Origin: Dehalococcoidia bacterium
Lineage (GTDB): Bacteria > Chloroflexota > Dehalococcoidia > SHXV01
Direction: 5' to 3'
NCBI GenBank assembly: GCA_009693105.1
Contig: SHXV01000003.1
Location: forward strand, 1 to 57,068
DNA: 57,068 nt
Below, in pieces: positions 17,187-24,786 of the stretch; position 1 is the first letter of the stretch; every line of letters starts with the position of its first letter. Under the pieces are notes generated by a model. The model saw nothing but the letters and a program-made list of their open reading frames with translations, ran no database searches and was not told where the DNA came from. Made by a program: the position numbers and the translations under genes.

Positions 17187-18335
17187 CTAGGGGCGCTGGT
17201 CACCGACCAGCAGTACGTCCGTATACAGGGCGCCCGCCCCGCCGTTGTTCGTGATCGCGACATGGGCGTTCGGCACTTGATTCACGACTGAATCGCCGCG
17301 CACCTGGCGCACAGCCTGGATGATGCGCTGGAGTCTCTGGACATTTCCGCTGTGGCTGAAGGACATCAGCCCACCATCGGTGACGATGGGGAACTTACCG
17401 CCGGGCTGGATTGCTCCCGACTCCACGAATGGTCCGCCTTCGCCCTGTCCGCAGAACCCGAAGACCTCCAGCATGCGGATCACTTCCCAGGAGAAGTTGT
17501 CGTAGAACTCACAAACGTCAACGTCATTTGGAGTGATGCCCGCCATCCGGAAGGCTCGCTTCGCTGCACCGACGCCGGTTTCGTCGAGCATGTCGTAGGA
17601 CGGCGGATGCTGGTAGGCAGGCCCTTCCCCTTCCATTCCCCCACCGAGGACGTAAACCGGAGGCTTCGGTCGATCCTGGGCGCGGTCCGCCCGCGTGAGG
17701 ATCATCGCGCCTCCGCCCTCCGAGGTCATCGCACAGTCCAGGAGGTGATAGGGATCGGCGATCATTCGGGAGTTCAGGACATCCTCAGGCGTGAAGGGAC
17801 CGCGCCCGTAGTAGACCGCGCCCGGGTTGATGTTCCCGTTGTTGCGAATGGTCGCCGCGACGGTGGCCAACTGATGGGGAGTCGTGCCGTACCGTTCCAT
17901 GTGTCGACGCGCAACGAGCGCGAATTCCGCAGCCGTGAACAGACCCCAGCACTCGACGAATTCGTTGGAAGGCCGGGTCCAGGGAGCAGTCGATTCCCGC
18001 TGAGTATAGACGCCCGCCGAGCCGCTCGCGATTAGGACCGTGTTTACGATGCCGTTGGAAATCGCGGCCGCCGCCTCCAGCACTCCCGACACCCCGACAA
18101 GGCCGCCGTTGGCCGCCCAGGTGTGTCGCAATCCCGCTTCGTATCCGAACGCCCTGGAGCCGATGCCGCCAATACACAGGCCATCGATATCGCTCAGCGT
18201 CATTCCAGCGTCGTCCAGGGCACCTCGGATCGCCTCGACCGTTATCGTTCTCGAGGTGTGCCCTTCGAGGGAGCGAGCTTGTTTGGTGTTGTACACGCCT
18301 ACTACGGCGACATCGTGCAACGGTATATTTCCCAA
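17187..18335 (-). CDS. Thiolase-fold protein lacking the catalytic Cys (SCP2/Ltp2-like)
   Basis: This 382-residue protein has the SCP2-type thiolase fold: TVEAIRGALDDAGMTLSDID, then DVCEFYDNFSWEVIRMLE, and the C-terminal HVAITNNGGAGA. The usual Cys-Ala-Ser-Gly nucleophile motif is replaced by GVSG at residues 81-84, and the second catalytic Cys, normally beside the last GG, is Thr/Asn. A His remains in SFSHSGNV. Claisen thiolysis by the normal mechanism is therefore unlikely. With the adjacent DUF35 gene this resembles Ltp2/DUF35 retro-aldolases that cleave 3-hydroxyacyl-CoA side chains. That role is inferred by family resemblance, not shown. Confidence 0.85.
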   Translation of the reverse strand: MGNIPLHDVAVVGVYNTKQARSLEGHTSRTITVEAIRGALDDAGMTLSDIDGLCIGGIGSRAFGYEAGLRHTWAANGGLVGVSGVLEAAAAISNGIVNTVLIASGSAGVYTQRESTAPWTRPSNEFVECWGLFTAAEFALVARRHMERYGTTPHQLATVAATIRNNGNINPGAVYYGRGPFTPEDVLNSRMIADPYHLLDCAMTSEGGGAMILTRADRAQDRPKPPVYVLGGGMEGEGPAYQHPPSYDMLDETGVGAAKRAFRMAGITPNDVDVCEFYDNFSWEVIRMLEVFGFCGQGEGGPFVESGAIQPGGKFPIVTDGGLMSFSHSGNVQRLQRIIQAVRQVRGDSVVNQVPNAHVAITNNGGAGALYTDVLLVGDQRP

Positions 18336-18353
18336 AGTCCTACTCCTGCTCGG

Positions 18354-19562
18354 CTAACCGGAGACTCTCGAACTGGCAGCGCCCGCGGCCGGGGTTTCGG
18401 TGATCGCGCGGTCCAGGTCGAGCCCAAAGTATTCCGCCGGGTTCTCAAGGAGGATCTTCCGCTTCAGGCTTTCCGGGACGTCGTCAAAGATCATCTGAAG
18501 CCATCTCCGCGAATGGGGGAAGGAGCCGACGGAATGGGGGAAGTCGCTTCCCCACATCAAGTTCTCCGCCGGCAGATGATCGCGCAGCTTCATCGCCAGA
18601 GGATCTCGAATAAAGCTAAACAGGAAGTGCTTCTTCACATACTCGCTCGGCAGCATGGGGAGGTCCGCCTTGAGGGCCTTTTTATAGAGCTTGTAGCTGT
18701 CGTCCATCATAAAGAACGCCTCTGGCATCCAGCTTGCGTTCGTCTCCGCGATGTATATCCGCAGGCTCGGGAGTCTCTCGAACACGCCCGAGCCGATCAT
18801 CTGGGCAATGGCGTACACCCGCCCCGACGAGCGGATGGAGATCGTGGTGGCGAACGGTCGGCCAGCCGATCCAGCGACGCTGAGCGGGCCAGACAGTGCG
18901 CCAAAGTTGCCGTGAGGGGATAGCGCCACTCCCAGATCGAGCGCCGTCTCCCAGAACCGGTCATCCTCAGGCTTCGGACTCCCTCCCCCGTTCGGGAACT
19001 GGTGGAAGCTGACCGACCGAAGACCGAGCTCCTTGCAACGCTTCAGCTCCGCGACTGCATCGTCGATGCCGGACACGGGGATAACACCGTTTCCGATAAG
19101 CCGATCCGGGGCGACAGCACAATAGTCCTGGGAAAGGAACGTGTTGTACGCCTGGACCATGGCGAGATAGGCATTGTGGTCCGATATCCCTTCGACAAAG
19201 CGCGTGGCATACACCGGCGGGAAGAGCACTTCGCAATCGATCCCGTCGGCGTCCTGTTCTCGAAGACGTTGAAGGGCTGGGCCTGCGCCCGGTGCCGGCG
19301 TGCCGTCCGGATTGAAATACGAATCGTTCATCATCTTGGCGTCGGCCTCAGTGGCGCCCGGCGCAAGCGTCTTGGCCCCGGTGATATTGTTGCCGTTATG
19401 GAGCAACGGCTGTCCTTCTACGATCCAGCCTTCGCCGCCCTCCGCGAACTTGATGAGACGGGGAGCGCGATCCCTGTACCGCGTTGGCACATATTTGACC
19501 CACGAATCGGGCGGTGTCTCCACGTGGCCATCGGCGGAGATAACCTGGTATTTGCGCGACAT
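18354..19562 (-). CDS. Amidohydrolase (PF04909 TIM-barrel), copy 2
   Basis: This 402-residue protein belongs to the amidohydrolase/decarboxylase group that includes ACMSD-type enzymes. It starts ISADGHVETPP, where the DxH takes the place of the usual HxH metal site, and ends with WGSDFPHSVGSFPHS, which supplies the catalytic Asp. Hydrolysis or decarboxylation of a small ring acid is plausible; the exact reaction is unknown. It is very similar along its length to the protein at 22385-23590, including EQDVDGIDCEVLFPPVYAT-type segments, so the two are a recent duplication. Residues in the middle (SPHGNFGALSG versus APHIGFGGRSG) differ and may change substrate choice. Confidence 0.86.
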   Translation of the reverse strand: MSRKYQVISADGHVETPPDSWVKYVPTRYRDRAPRLIKFAEGGEGWIVEGQPLLHNGNNITGAKTLAPGATEADAKMMNDSYFNPDGTPAPGAGPALQRLREQDADGIDCEVLFPPVYATRFVEGISDHNAYLAMVQAYNTFLSQDYCAVAPDRLIGNGVIPVSGIDDAVAELKRCKELGLRSVSFHQFPNGGGSPKPEDDRFWETALDLGVALSPHGNFGALSGPLSVAGSAGRPFATTISIRSSGRVYAIAQMIGSGVFERLPSLRIYIAETNASWMPEAFFMMDDSYKLYKKALKADLPMLPSEYVKKHFLFSFIRDPLAMKLRDHLPAENLMWGSDFPHSVGSFPHSRRWLQMIFDDVPESLKRKILLENPAEYFGLDLDRAITETPAAGAASSRVSG

Positions 19563-19671
19563 GAGCTTGTCCTTTCCCCTACTTGAGCGACTCCAACCCT
19601 GTCCTCAACGTCGGTATCGCTCGCCTACCAGCACCGGGCGGGGAGGCCGAGGGCCGATCATGCCCCATCGA

Positions 19672-20577
19672 TCAGTGGCCGATGTAGCTCTTCATGAAAC
19701 GACGCTGGTCATCGTGGTTAGGCTGCCAGCCATCGAAGAGGCTTGCGCCATCGAGCGTGTACACCGGTCGGTTGAGCTCGTAGAGCAGAGGCAAGCTCTG
19801 GATAACGCGGCTCGTCAGCACTTTCGGGTCGCCGCTGCTGAGCGCCAGCGCCGCTTCCACGAACGTCTCCATTGGCTCCGACCCTTGCGGCGGAGATCCC
19901 ACTGAGAGCGCGTTCGGTGTAACGATGCCGCCATTGGGCGCGAGGGCATTCACGGCGATGTTGTCCGCGTACAGATCCTGCGCCGCGCCGGTGCAGATAC
20001 GGTCGATGAAGGCTTTCGTGCCACCGTAGAGGCTTCCTCCGCCTACCCGTCGGTAGTTGCCGAGCTCCCGCCCCGGGTGAGGCCGCGGGAAGGCCTGACT
20101 GGAGGAAATCATCGTGATCCAGCCGGCGCCCTGTTCGCGCATGCCGGGGATGACTGCTCTTGCGAGGTCCCAGCCACCCCAGACGTTCACCGTAACACTG
20201 CGGAAGAACCAGTCCGCCGTCATCTCCGCGAAGGGAATGCGGCTGTCCGCCCCCCACTCCCGAGGGGCTGCGGCGCAGTGGAAGAGGATGTCCGGCGAGC
20301 TGCCGAAGGCATCGATAATTTGACGGACGATGTCGCGCTTGTCGTAATTGAGGTCGCCGATGTCAGCGCGGACCGGGATCGCGGCACCGCCAAGTGCGGC
20401 GATCCGCTGGAGGCCCTCCTCGAGCGTCCCGGCCAGGTCTTTGCGGCGACCCGCTTCGTCCCGTCCGATGAGTGCGACCTTCGCTCCCTCGGCGGCGAAG
20501 CGCACCGCGATCGCCTGGCCGATGCCGCGACTCGCGCCGGTGATGACTGCAACTCGCCCTTTCAAAGCTCGTCCCAC
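19672..20577 (-). CDS. Short-chain dehydrogenase/reductase
   Basis: This 301-residue NAD(P)-dependent oxidoreductase has the Rossmann TGASRGIG at residues 13-20 and the catalytic Tyr184-x3-Lys188 in YGGTK. Ser at about 159 in ISSSQ completes the triad. The usual NNAG is altered to HCAAAP. A C-terminal extension after TLDGASLFDGW is typical of dehydrogenases for hydroxyacyl or hydroxy-ring substrates. It sits third in the catabolic operon, 24 bases after the binding-protein gene and 109 before the second amidohydrolase. It probably oxidises an alcohol intermediate; the substrate is not known. Confidence 0.88.
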   Translation of the reverse strand: MGRALKGRVAVITGASRGIGQAIAVRFAAEGAKVALIGRDEAGRRKDLAGTLEEGLQRIAALGGAAIPVRADIGDLNYDKRDIVRQIIDAFGSSPDILFHCAAAPREWGADSRIPFAEMTADWFFRSVTVNVWGGWDLARAVIPGMREQGAGWITMISSSQAFPRPHPGRELGNYRRVGGGSLYGGTKAFIDRICTGAAQDLYADNIAVNALAPNGGIVTPNALSVGSPPQGSEPMETFVEAALALSSGDPKVLTSRVIQSLPLLYELNRPVYTLDGASLFDGWQPNHDDQRRFMKSYIGH

Positions 20578-20601
20578 AAGGTTTCCTTCCTACCTATTGC
20601 G

Positions 20602-22308
20602 TCATTCGTCCAGCCACACCTGGGAGAACTGCCAGGCGTAGTTACTGAGGAAGTAGCCCGGGGCCGTCCAACTCCTGATGCTCTTCTTCGCGCCGAACCA
20701 GACGTTGTTGCGAACGGTGGGCGAGCCGGGAAGTTGCTGGTCGTCAAGGAGGTAGCGTTGCAACTCCGCGAAAATCTTACGCCGCTCCTGAAAATCAAGA
20801 GCCGACGCCTGCTTCTCGATGAGATCGTCAGTCTTTTTGTCGAACCAGACGGACGAGTTGTTTGTCGCATCCTTATGATAGTGAGCCCACAATGGGTCGT
20901 CCAAGATTAACCCGCCGAGACCGCCATTCGATATCGCCGAAAGCTGGAGCCCCTTTTCCTTTGCCTGGGCGGCGGTAGGATAGCCAGCCACGGTCAGGTC
21001 AAGCTCGATCTTGAACCCAAGCTCGCGCTCCAGCATGCCCTTGAGCGCAATGGCCTGATCCCGAAGCACTTTCTGCGGACTAGTCGGGGACTGCCACATC
21101 TTTAGCGGCGTCTTTGCCGCATCAACGCCCGTTGCCGCGAGCATTTTCTTGGCCTCCGCGACATCTTCGTTGTGGTTCTTGCGATAGCCGGGCTTCCCGT
21201 CCCATTCCTTCTGCCCCAGGTAAACTGAGGATCGACAGCCGAGGATGAAGACGGCGCAACCGAAGCCGTCACCGACGACTTGGACCAGGGCTTCCCGGTC
21301 AATGGCGCGGTGCATGGCTTGACGGACCCGCGCATCATTCGTCGGGGCCAGCTCAACGTTCATGGCCAGGTGGCTGGCTGCCGTTATCAGGTCCTCCGTG
21401 CTGCCTAACTGGTGACTGGATTGAAATGCCTTCTGCTCGAGCGTGTCGACGAGGCCGATATCGATCTGGCCGGTGCGCAGCGCCGCTAACTGGGCGGACG
21501 GATCGGAAATCCAAATAATGGTGGCCTTGTCGAGATAGGGGAGGCCCCCCGGATCGACGTCGTAGGACGGATTGCGCCGGAAGCTCAGCGAGACACCCGG
21601 GCGCAGGGTGCTGATGTCGGGAATAAACGGACCGCTGCCGTAGAAGGCTTCCGCCACCGACATGTCAGGGAACTTCTGGATCGCCTCGCGCGGAAGCACA
21701 ATTCCCGCATGGGGATGCCAGAGCCAGGACAGGAAGTTGGCATCAGGAGATTTGAATTTCACACGAACCGTATACTTGTCGACCGCTTCGTACGTGTTCA
21801 CGAGGCGAAATGCGCGCGCGATAGTGAACGTGGGGTCGTTGGGCGTGCGAACTCGCTCCATCGACGCAACGACGTCCCCGGAATCGATCTCTCTACCAGC
21901 GGCTGCCGATTCCTTCTGGAAATGCGTGCCTTTCTTGAGATGGATCAGCATCGTGGTCGGATCCGGGAACTCCCACTTCTCTGCGAGGCCGGGAAGTGCT
22001 GTTCCAGTCTTCCAGTCCGCGCGGAGAACCGTGTTACCCACCAACGACCAGGCGTCACAGCTGCTCAAAGAAATGATCTTCTGAGGATCCTTGAGACTGG
22101 GCGCACTGGCGGTTGCGCTCCCTGATTGCATTATGATCGATCCGCCACGCTTCGGCTGCGTCGAAGCCTGCGGTTCGGCGGAGCTGGGCGCGTCGTCATC
22201 CCCGCAGCCGACGAGCGCGAGTGTGGTGCCCCCAACCGCCATGGCGCTCATCAATTGCCGTCGTGTTAACGGCGTCTCCCAGATAGTGTCCGCCCTGTCC
22301 TGCCCCAT
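20602..22308 (-). CDS. Peptide/nickel-type ABC substrate-binding protein, orphan
   Basis: This 568-residue protein belongs to the DppA/OppA family (SBP_bac_5). The start has a twin-arginine-like TRRQLM, a hydrophobic stretch and a lipobox LVGC followed by acidic GDDDAP, so a lipid-anchored export product is likely. Later signature segments include VRQAMHRAIDREALV. No permease or ATPase is near, so it must use a distant transporter or act as a stand-alone binding or sensing protein. Its place second in the operon points to capture of the operon's substrate, but that is inference. Local GC falls here: positions 20821-20880 have 27 G/C in 60. Confidence 0.85.
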   Translation of the reverse strand: MGQDRADTIWETPLTRRQLMSAMAVGGTTLALVGCGDDDAPSSAEPQASTQPKRGGSIIMQSGSATASAPSLKDPQKIISLSSCDAWSLVGNTVLRADWKTGTALPGLAEKWEFPDPTTMLIHLKKGTHFQKESAAAGREIDSGDVVASMERVRTPNDPTFTIARAFRLVNTYEAVDKYTVRVKFKSPDANFLSWLWHPHAGIVLPREAIQKFPDMSVAEAFYGSGPFIPDISTLRPGVSLSFRRNPSYDVDPGGLPYLDKATIIWISDPSAQLAALRTGQIDIGLVDTLEQKAFQSSHQLGSTEDLITAASHLAMNVELAPTNDARVRQAMHRAIDREALVQVVGDGFGCAVFILGCRSSVYLGQKEWDGKPGYRKNHNEDVAEAKKMLAATGVDAAKTPLKMWQSPTSPQKVLRDQAIALKGMLERELGFKIELDLTVAGYPTAAQAKEKGLQLSAISNGGLGGLILDDPLWAHYHKDATNNSSVWFDKKTDDLIEKQASALDFQERRKIFAELQRYLLDDQQLPGSPTVRNNVWFGAKKSIRSWTAPGYFLSNYAWQFSQVWLDE

Positions 22309-22384
22309 TCGGTGTTCCTCCTTCCAAATAAACCCCGCAACAACGATCGGCGCTGCCCAGCTGAGCCGAGTAGAAGGTCCGAAC

Positions 22385-23590
22385 TTAGCTATCCCGAGGA
22401 TGGTCAGGTGACCTAGCGGCGGCGCTGCCCGGCGTCTCCGTCAACGCTTTAGTTGGGTCGAGGTGGAAGAACTCGACTGGGTTATCGACGAGAATCCTCC
22501 GCTGAAGCTCTGCGGGGACGCCCTCGAAGATGCGGTCGAGCCACCCACGCGAGTTTGGAAAGGAACCGACGGAGTGGGGGAAGTCACTTCCCCACATGAG
22601 GATCTCGGCCGGAAGATGTTCGCGTAATGTCATGGCCAGCGGGTCGCGGATGAAGCTGAACCGGAAGTGCTTCTTGACGTACTCGCTGGGCAGCATCGTG
22701 AGGTTGATGCCGTAGAAGTTCTTGTAGAGCCGGTACCCGTCATCCATGAAGAAAAGGGCTTCCGGCAGCCAACTCGCGTTCGTCTCCGCCATGTAGATGC
22801 GAAGTTCCGGAAATCGATCGAAAACGCGCGCCTCGAGCAATTGGACGATGTTGTAGGCCCGAACACCGGCTCGCCCGGCGACTGACTCCGTGAAGGACCG
22901 GAAGCTCGGATTAAACGTTCCCGACCGTCCTCCAAATCCGATATGGGGTGCGAGAGCGATCCCGAGCTCTAGCGATTTCTCCCAGAAACGGTCGTCCTCG
23001 GGCTTCGGCGCCTCACTGCCGTTCGGATACTGGCGGAAACAGACGGCCTTCAGGCCCAGCTCCTGGCAGCGCTTCATCTCAGCGATCGCGTCATCGATAC
23101 CGGTGACCGGAATAACGGCGCTACCGATGAGACGATCGGGCGCCACGGAGCAGTAATCCTGAGCGAGAAAGGTGTTGTACGCTTGGACCATCGCGAGGTA
23201 GGCTTCACGGTCCATCTTTTCTACAAACGCGGTAGCGTACACCGGTGGAAACAGGACCTCACAATCGATCCCGTCCACATCCTGTTCGCGCAGCCGCTGG
23301 ATCGAGGGTCCGGCGCCCGGTGCGGGGGTGCCGTCGGGGTTGTAGTAAGACTCACCGCGGTATCGGGCGTTGCCTTCCGCCGCTTTTGGCCCAAGCGTAC
23401 CCGTGGGCGGAGTGATGTTCGCACCATTGTGCAGCATCGGTTGGCCCTCGACGAGCCAGCCTTCACCCCCGTCCTCCACCTTGATCAGGCGTGGCGCTCG
23501 ATCGCGGTACTGCTTGGGAACGTACTTCACCCAGGCTTCGGGGGGTGTTTCGACGTGCCCATCGGCCGAGATCACTGTGTAGGTTCGCAT
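22385..23590 (-). CDS. Amidohydrolase (PF04909 TIM-barrel), copy 1
   Basis: This 401-residue protein opens the catabolic operon. It has ISADGHVETPP, EQDVDGIDCEVLFPPVYAT and WGSDFPHSVGSF, the same hallmarks as the copy at 18354-19562. It should be a metal-dependent hydrolase or decarboxylase of the ACMSD-like group. I start at the ATG before RTYTVISADG because it matches the start of the second copy. A longer frame with a GTG start reaches 23695, but that would place the promoter inside the gene. Promoter and dyad elements are described separately. Confidence 0.86.
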   Translation of the reverse strand: MRTYTVISADGHVETPPEAWVKYVPKQYRDRAPRLIKVEDGGEGWLVEGQPMLHNGANITPPTGTLGPKAAEGNARYRGESYYNPDGTPAPGAGPSIQRLREQDVDGIDCEVLFPPVYATAFVEKMDREAYLAMVQAYNTFLAQDYCSVAPDRLIGSAVIPVTGIDDAIAEMKRCQELGLKAVCFRQYPNGSEAPKPEDDRFWEKSLELGIALAPHIGFGGRSGTFNPSFRSFTESVAGRAGVRAYNIVQLLEARVFDRFPELRIYMAETNASWLPEALFFMDDGYRLYKNFYGINLTMLPSEYVKKHFRFSFIRDPLAMTLREHLPAEILMWGSDFPHSVGSFPNSRGWLDRIFEGVPAELQRRILVDNPVEFFHLDPTKALTETPGSAAARSPDHPRDS

Positions 23591-23641
23591 TGTCGCTACT
23601 CCCTCACACGCTTTAGAAGCAAAAGTACGGCAGTCACGGCC

Positions 23642-23669
23642 AGTATAGCGAGAAGTGTCCCGTTCACAA
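23642..23669 (-). promoter_or_regulatory. Sigma70-type promoter of the catabolic operon
   Basis: Read on the minus strand, TTGTGA (-35, 23664-23669) is separated by 16 bases from TATACT (-10, 23642-23647), about 50 bases before the first amidohydrolase start. Both hexamers are close to the consensus. No other good promoter is seen within the operon's short gaps, so this may drive all nine genes. Confidence 0.6.
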
Positions 23670-23689
23670 GTACCTAAACGGTTATGAAC
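23662..23689. promoter_or_regulatory. Candidate operator dyad overlapping the operon promoter
   Basis: An inverted repeat, GTTCACAA at 23662-23669 and TTATGAAC at 23682-23689, matches at 7 of 8 positions with a 12-base centre. It covers the -35 hexamer. Such a dyad is what a dimeric repressor (TetR or GntR type) would need. No regulator gene lies next to the operon, so the factor is unknown. Confidence 0.45.
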
Positions 23690-23810
23690 ATACACCCGAC
23701 ATAGGAATATGCCATAGCCGAGCCCACGCTTTATTAATCAGGGTGCCGCCTTGATCCCGGGCCCCGATCCGGCGGGGTAAACGAGCGCGTCACGATTTGG
23801 GAGACCGAAT

Positions 23811-23885
23811 TGGCTCCCCGACGAGGACTCGAACCTCGAACCTAGCGGTTAACAGCCGCTCGCTCTACCATTGAGCTATCGGGGA
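23811..23885 (-). tRNA. tRNA-Asn (anticodon GUU)
   Basis: The minus strand reads a complete cloverleaf: acceptor TCCCCGA paired with TCGGGGA, discriminator G and an encoded CCA at 23811-23813. The anticodon stem-loop GCGGC-TGTTAAC-type loop gives anticodon GTT. The T-arm is GGTTCGA-type. It is the last of four minus-strand tRNA genes spaced over 900 bases. Confidence 0.93.
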
Positions 23886-23899
23886 GTATGCAACCGTGC

Positions 23900-23973
23900 T
23901 GGCTGGCGAGCCAGGGCTCGAACCTGAACTAAGGGCTTCAAAGGCCCCTGTGCTACCATTACACCACTCGCCA
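23900..23973 (-). tRNA. tRNA-Gln (anticodon UUG)
   Basis: The acceptor is TGGCGAG against CTCGCCA, with the U1-A72 pair typical of tRNA-Gln, and CCA is encoded at 23900-23902. The anticodon stem GGGGC/GCCCT encloses CTTTGAA, so the anticodon is TTG. The T-arm contains GGTTCGAGCC. Confidence 0.92.
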
Positions 23974-24020
23974 TCGGGCGCCCATTCAGGTCCGCTTCCC
24001 GGTGCTGTGTCTGCCGGTTG

Positions 24021-24109
24021 TGGTGCCGAAGGCCGGGTTCGAACCGGCACGAGGGTTGCCCCTCAACAGTTTTTGAGACTGTCGCGTCTGCCTGTTCCGC
24101 CACTTCGGC
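24021..24109 (-). tRNA. tRNA-Leu (anticodon CAA)
   Basis: This 89-base gene has the long variable arm of class II tRNAs. The acceptor GCCGAAG pairs with CTTCGGC, the discriminator is A and CCA is encoded at 24021-24023. The anticodon stem ACAGT/ACTGT encloses CTCAAAA, so the anticodon is CAA. Confidence 0.92.
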
Positions 24110-24656
24110 CGGAGGCAAAGAGCCTTCACCCTCCGCGCTAGTATAGCGCCGGTGGTGCGGAAGCGTCCACAGCGCAGACGCGTGTCGGTGGTGTATCGGC
24201 CACGCTTAGACGGGTGTGGTCTCGCCCTCGTCCGGCTCGACGATGCCGTAGCTGTCCTTCCAGGCGCGGCCCAAGCGGGCACCCACCCGGTGAGATTCGC
24301 GGGACCGTGGCGCTGGCCCAGACGGCTCCCGCAGCCCCTCCGGCCGCTGCTCGCCCTGGTTCCGGGGGCTTCCTGCGGGTGGGGGGCTCCAACCGCTCCG
24401 CTCTCGCCACGCTGGCGGGGGTAGGGATCCTGGCCGCCGTAGGGGGCCCATCTTCGTCTTTCGATCCAGGCGGACGATGACCCCCTAGGCGGGGCCCGTC
24501 CATCAACTCACGATGTGGGCGGCGGAAGAAGCGCCTCGAGATACCACCTGCCCGCCCGAATATCCAAGGAGCTGCCGGGGAGCGAGAACCTCACCGGCAG
24601 CTCTTTATGAATCGGGGTGACCCCTGTGTCGGTGCTTGGTCGATGGGACGGTGAGA
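24110..24656. other. 547-base stretch without a supported gene
   Basis: No convincing gene is seen between tRNA-Leu and tRNA-Gly. Open frames exist on both strands but are Pro/Arg-rich without domain character. One minus-strand frame (24206-24451) ends in HRVGARLGRAWKDSYGIV followed by an acidic tail, which looks more protein-like than the rest and may be the end of a lost gene. A hairpin at 24570-24602 is annotated separately. Confidence 0.4.
24570..24602 (+). terminator. Hairpin, possible terminator
   Basis: AGCTGCCGG and CCGGCAGCT form a perfect 9-bp stem with a 15-base loop, followed by CTTTATG. The same end, AGCTCTTTATG, follows the helicase terminator at 55491. No plus-strand gene is seen directly upstream, so the source transcript is unclear. 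Confidence 0.45.
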
Positions 24657-24731
<75 letters not shown>

Positions 24732-24786
24732 TCATGCACAGGCGCCCGGCGATCGTAGCAGCGGGCCGGAATTCGTGTCAAGGAAC

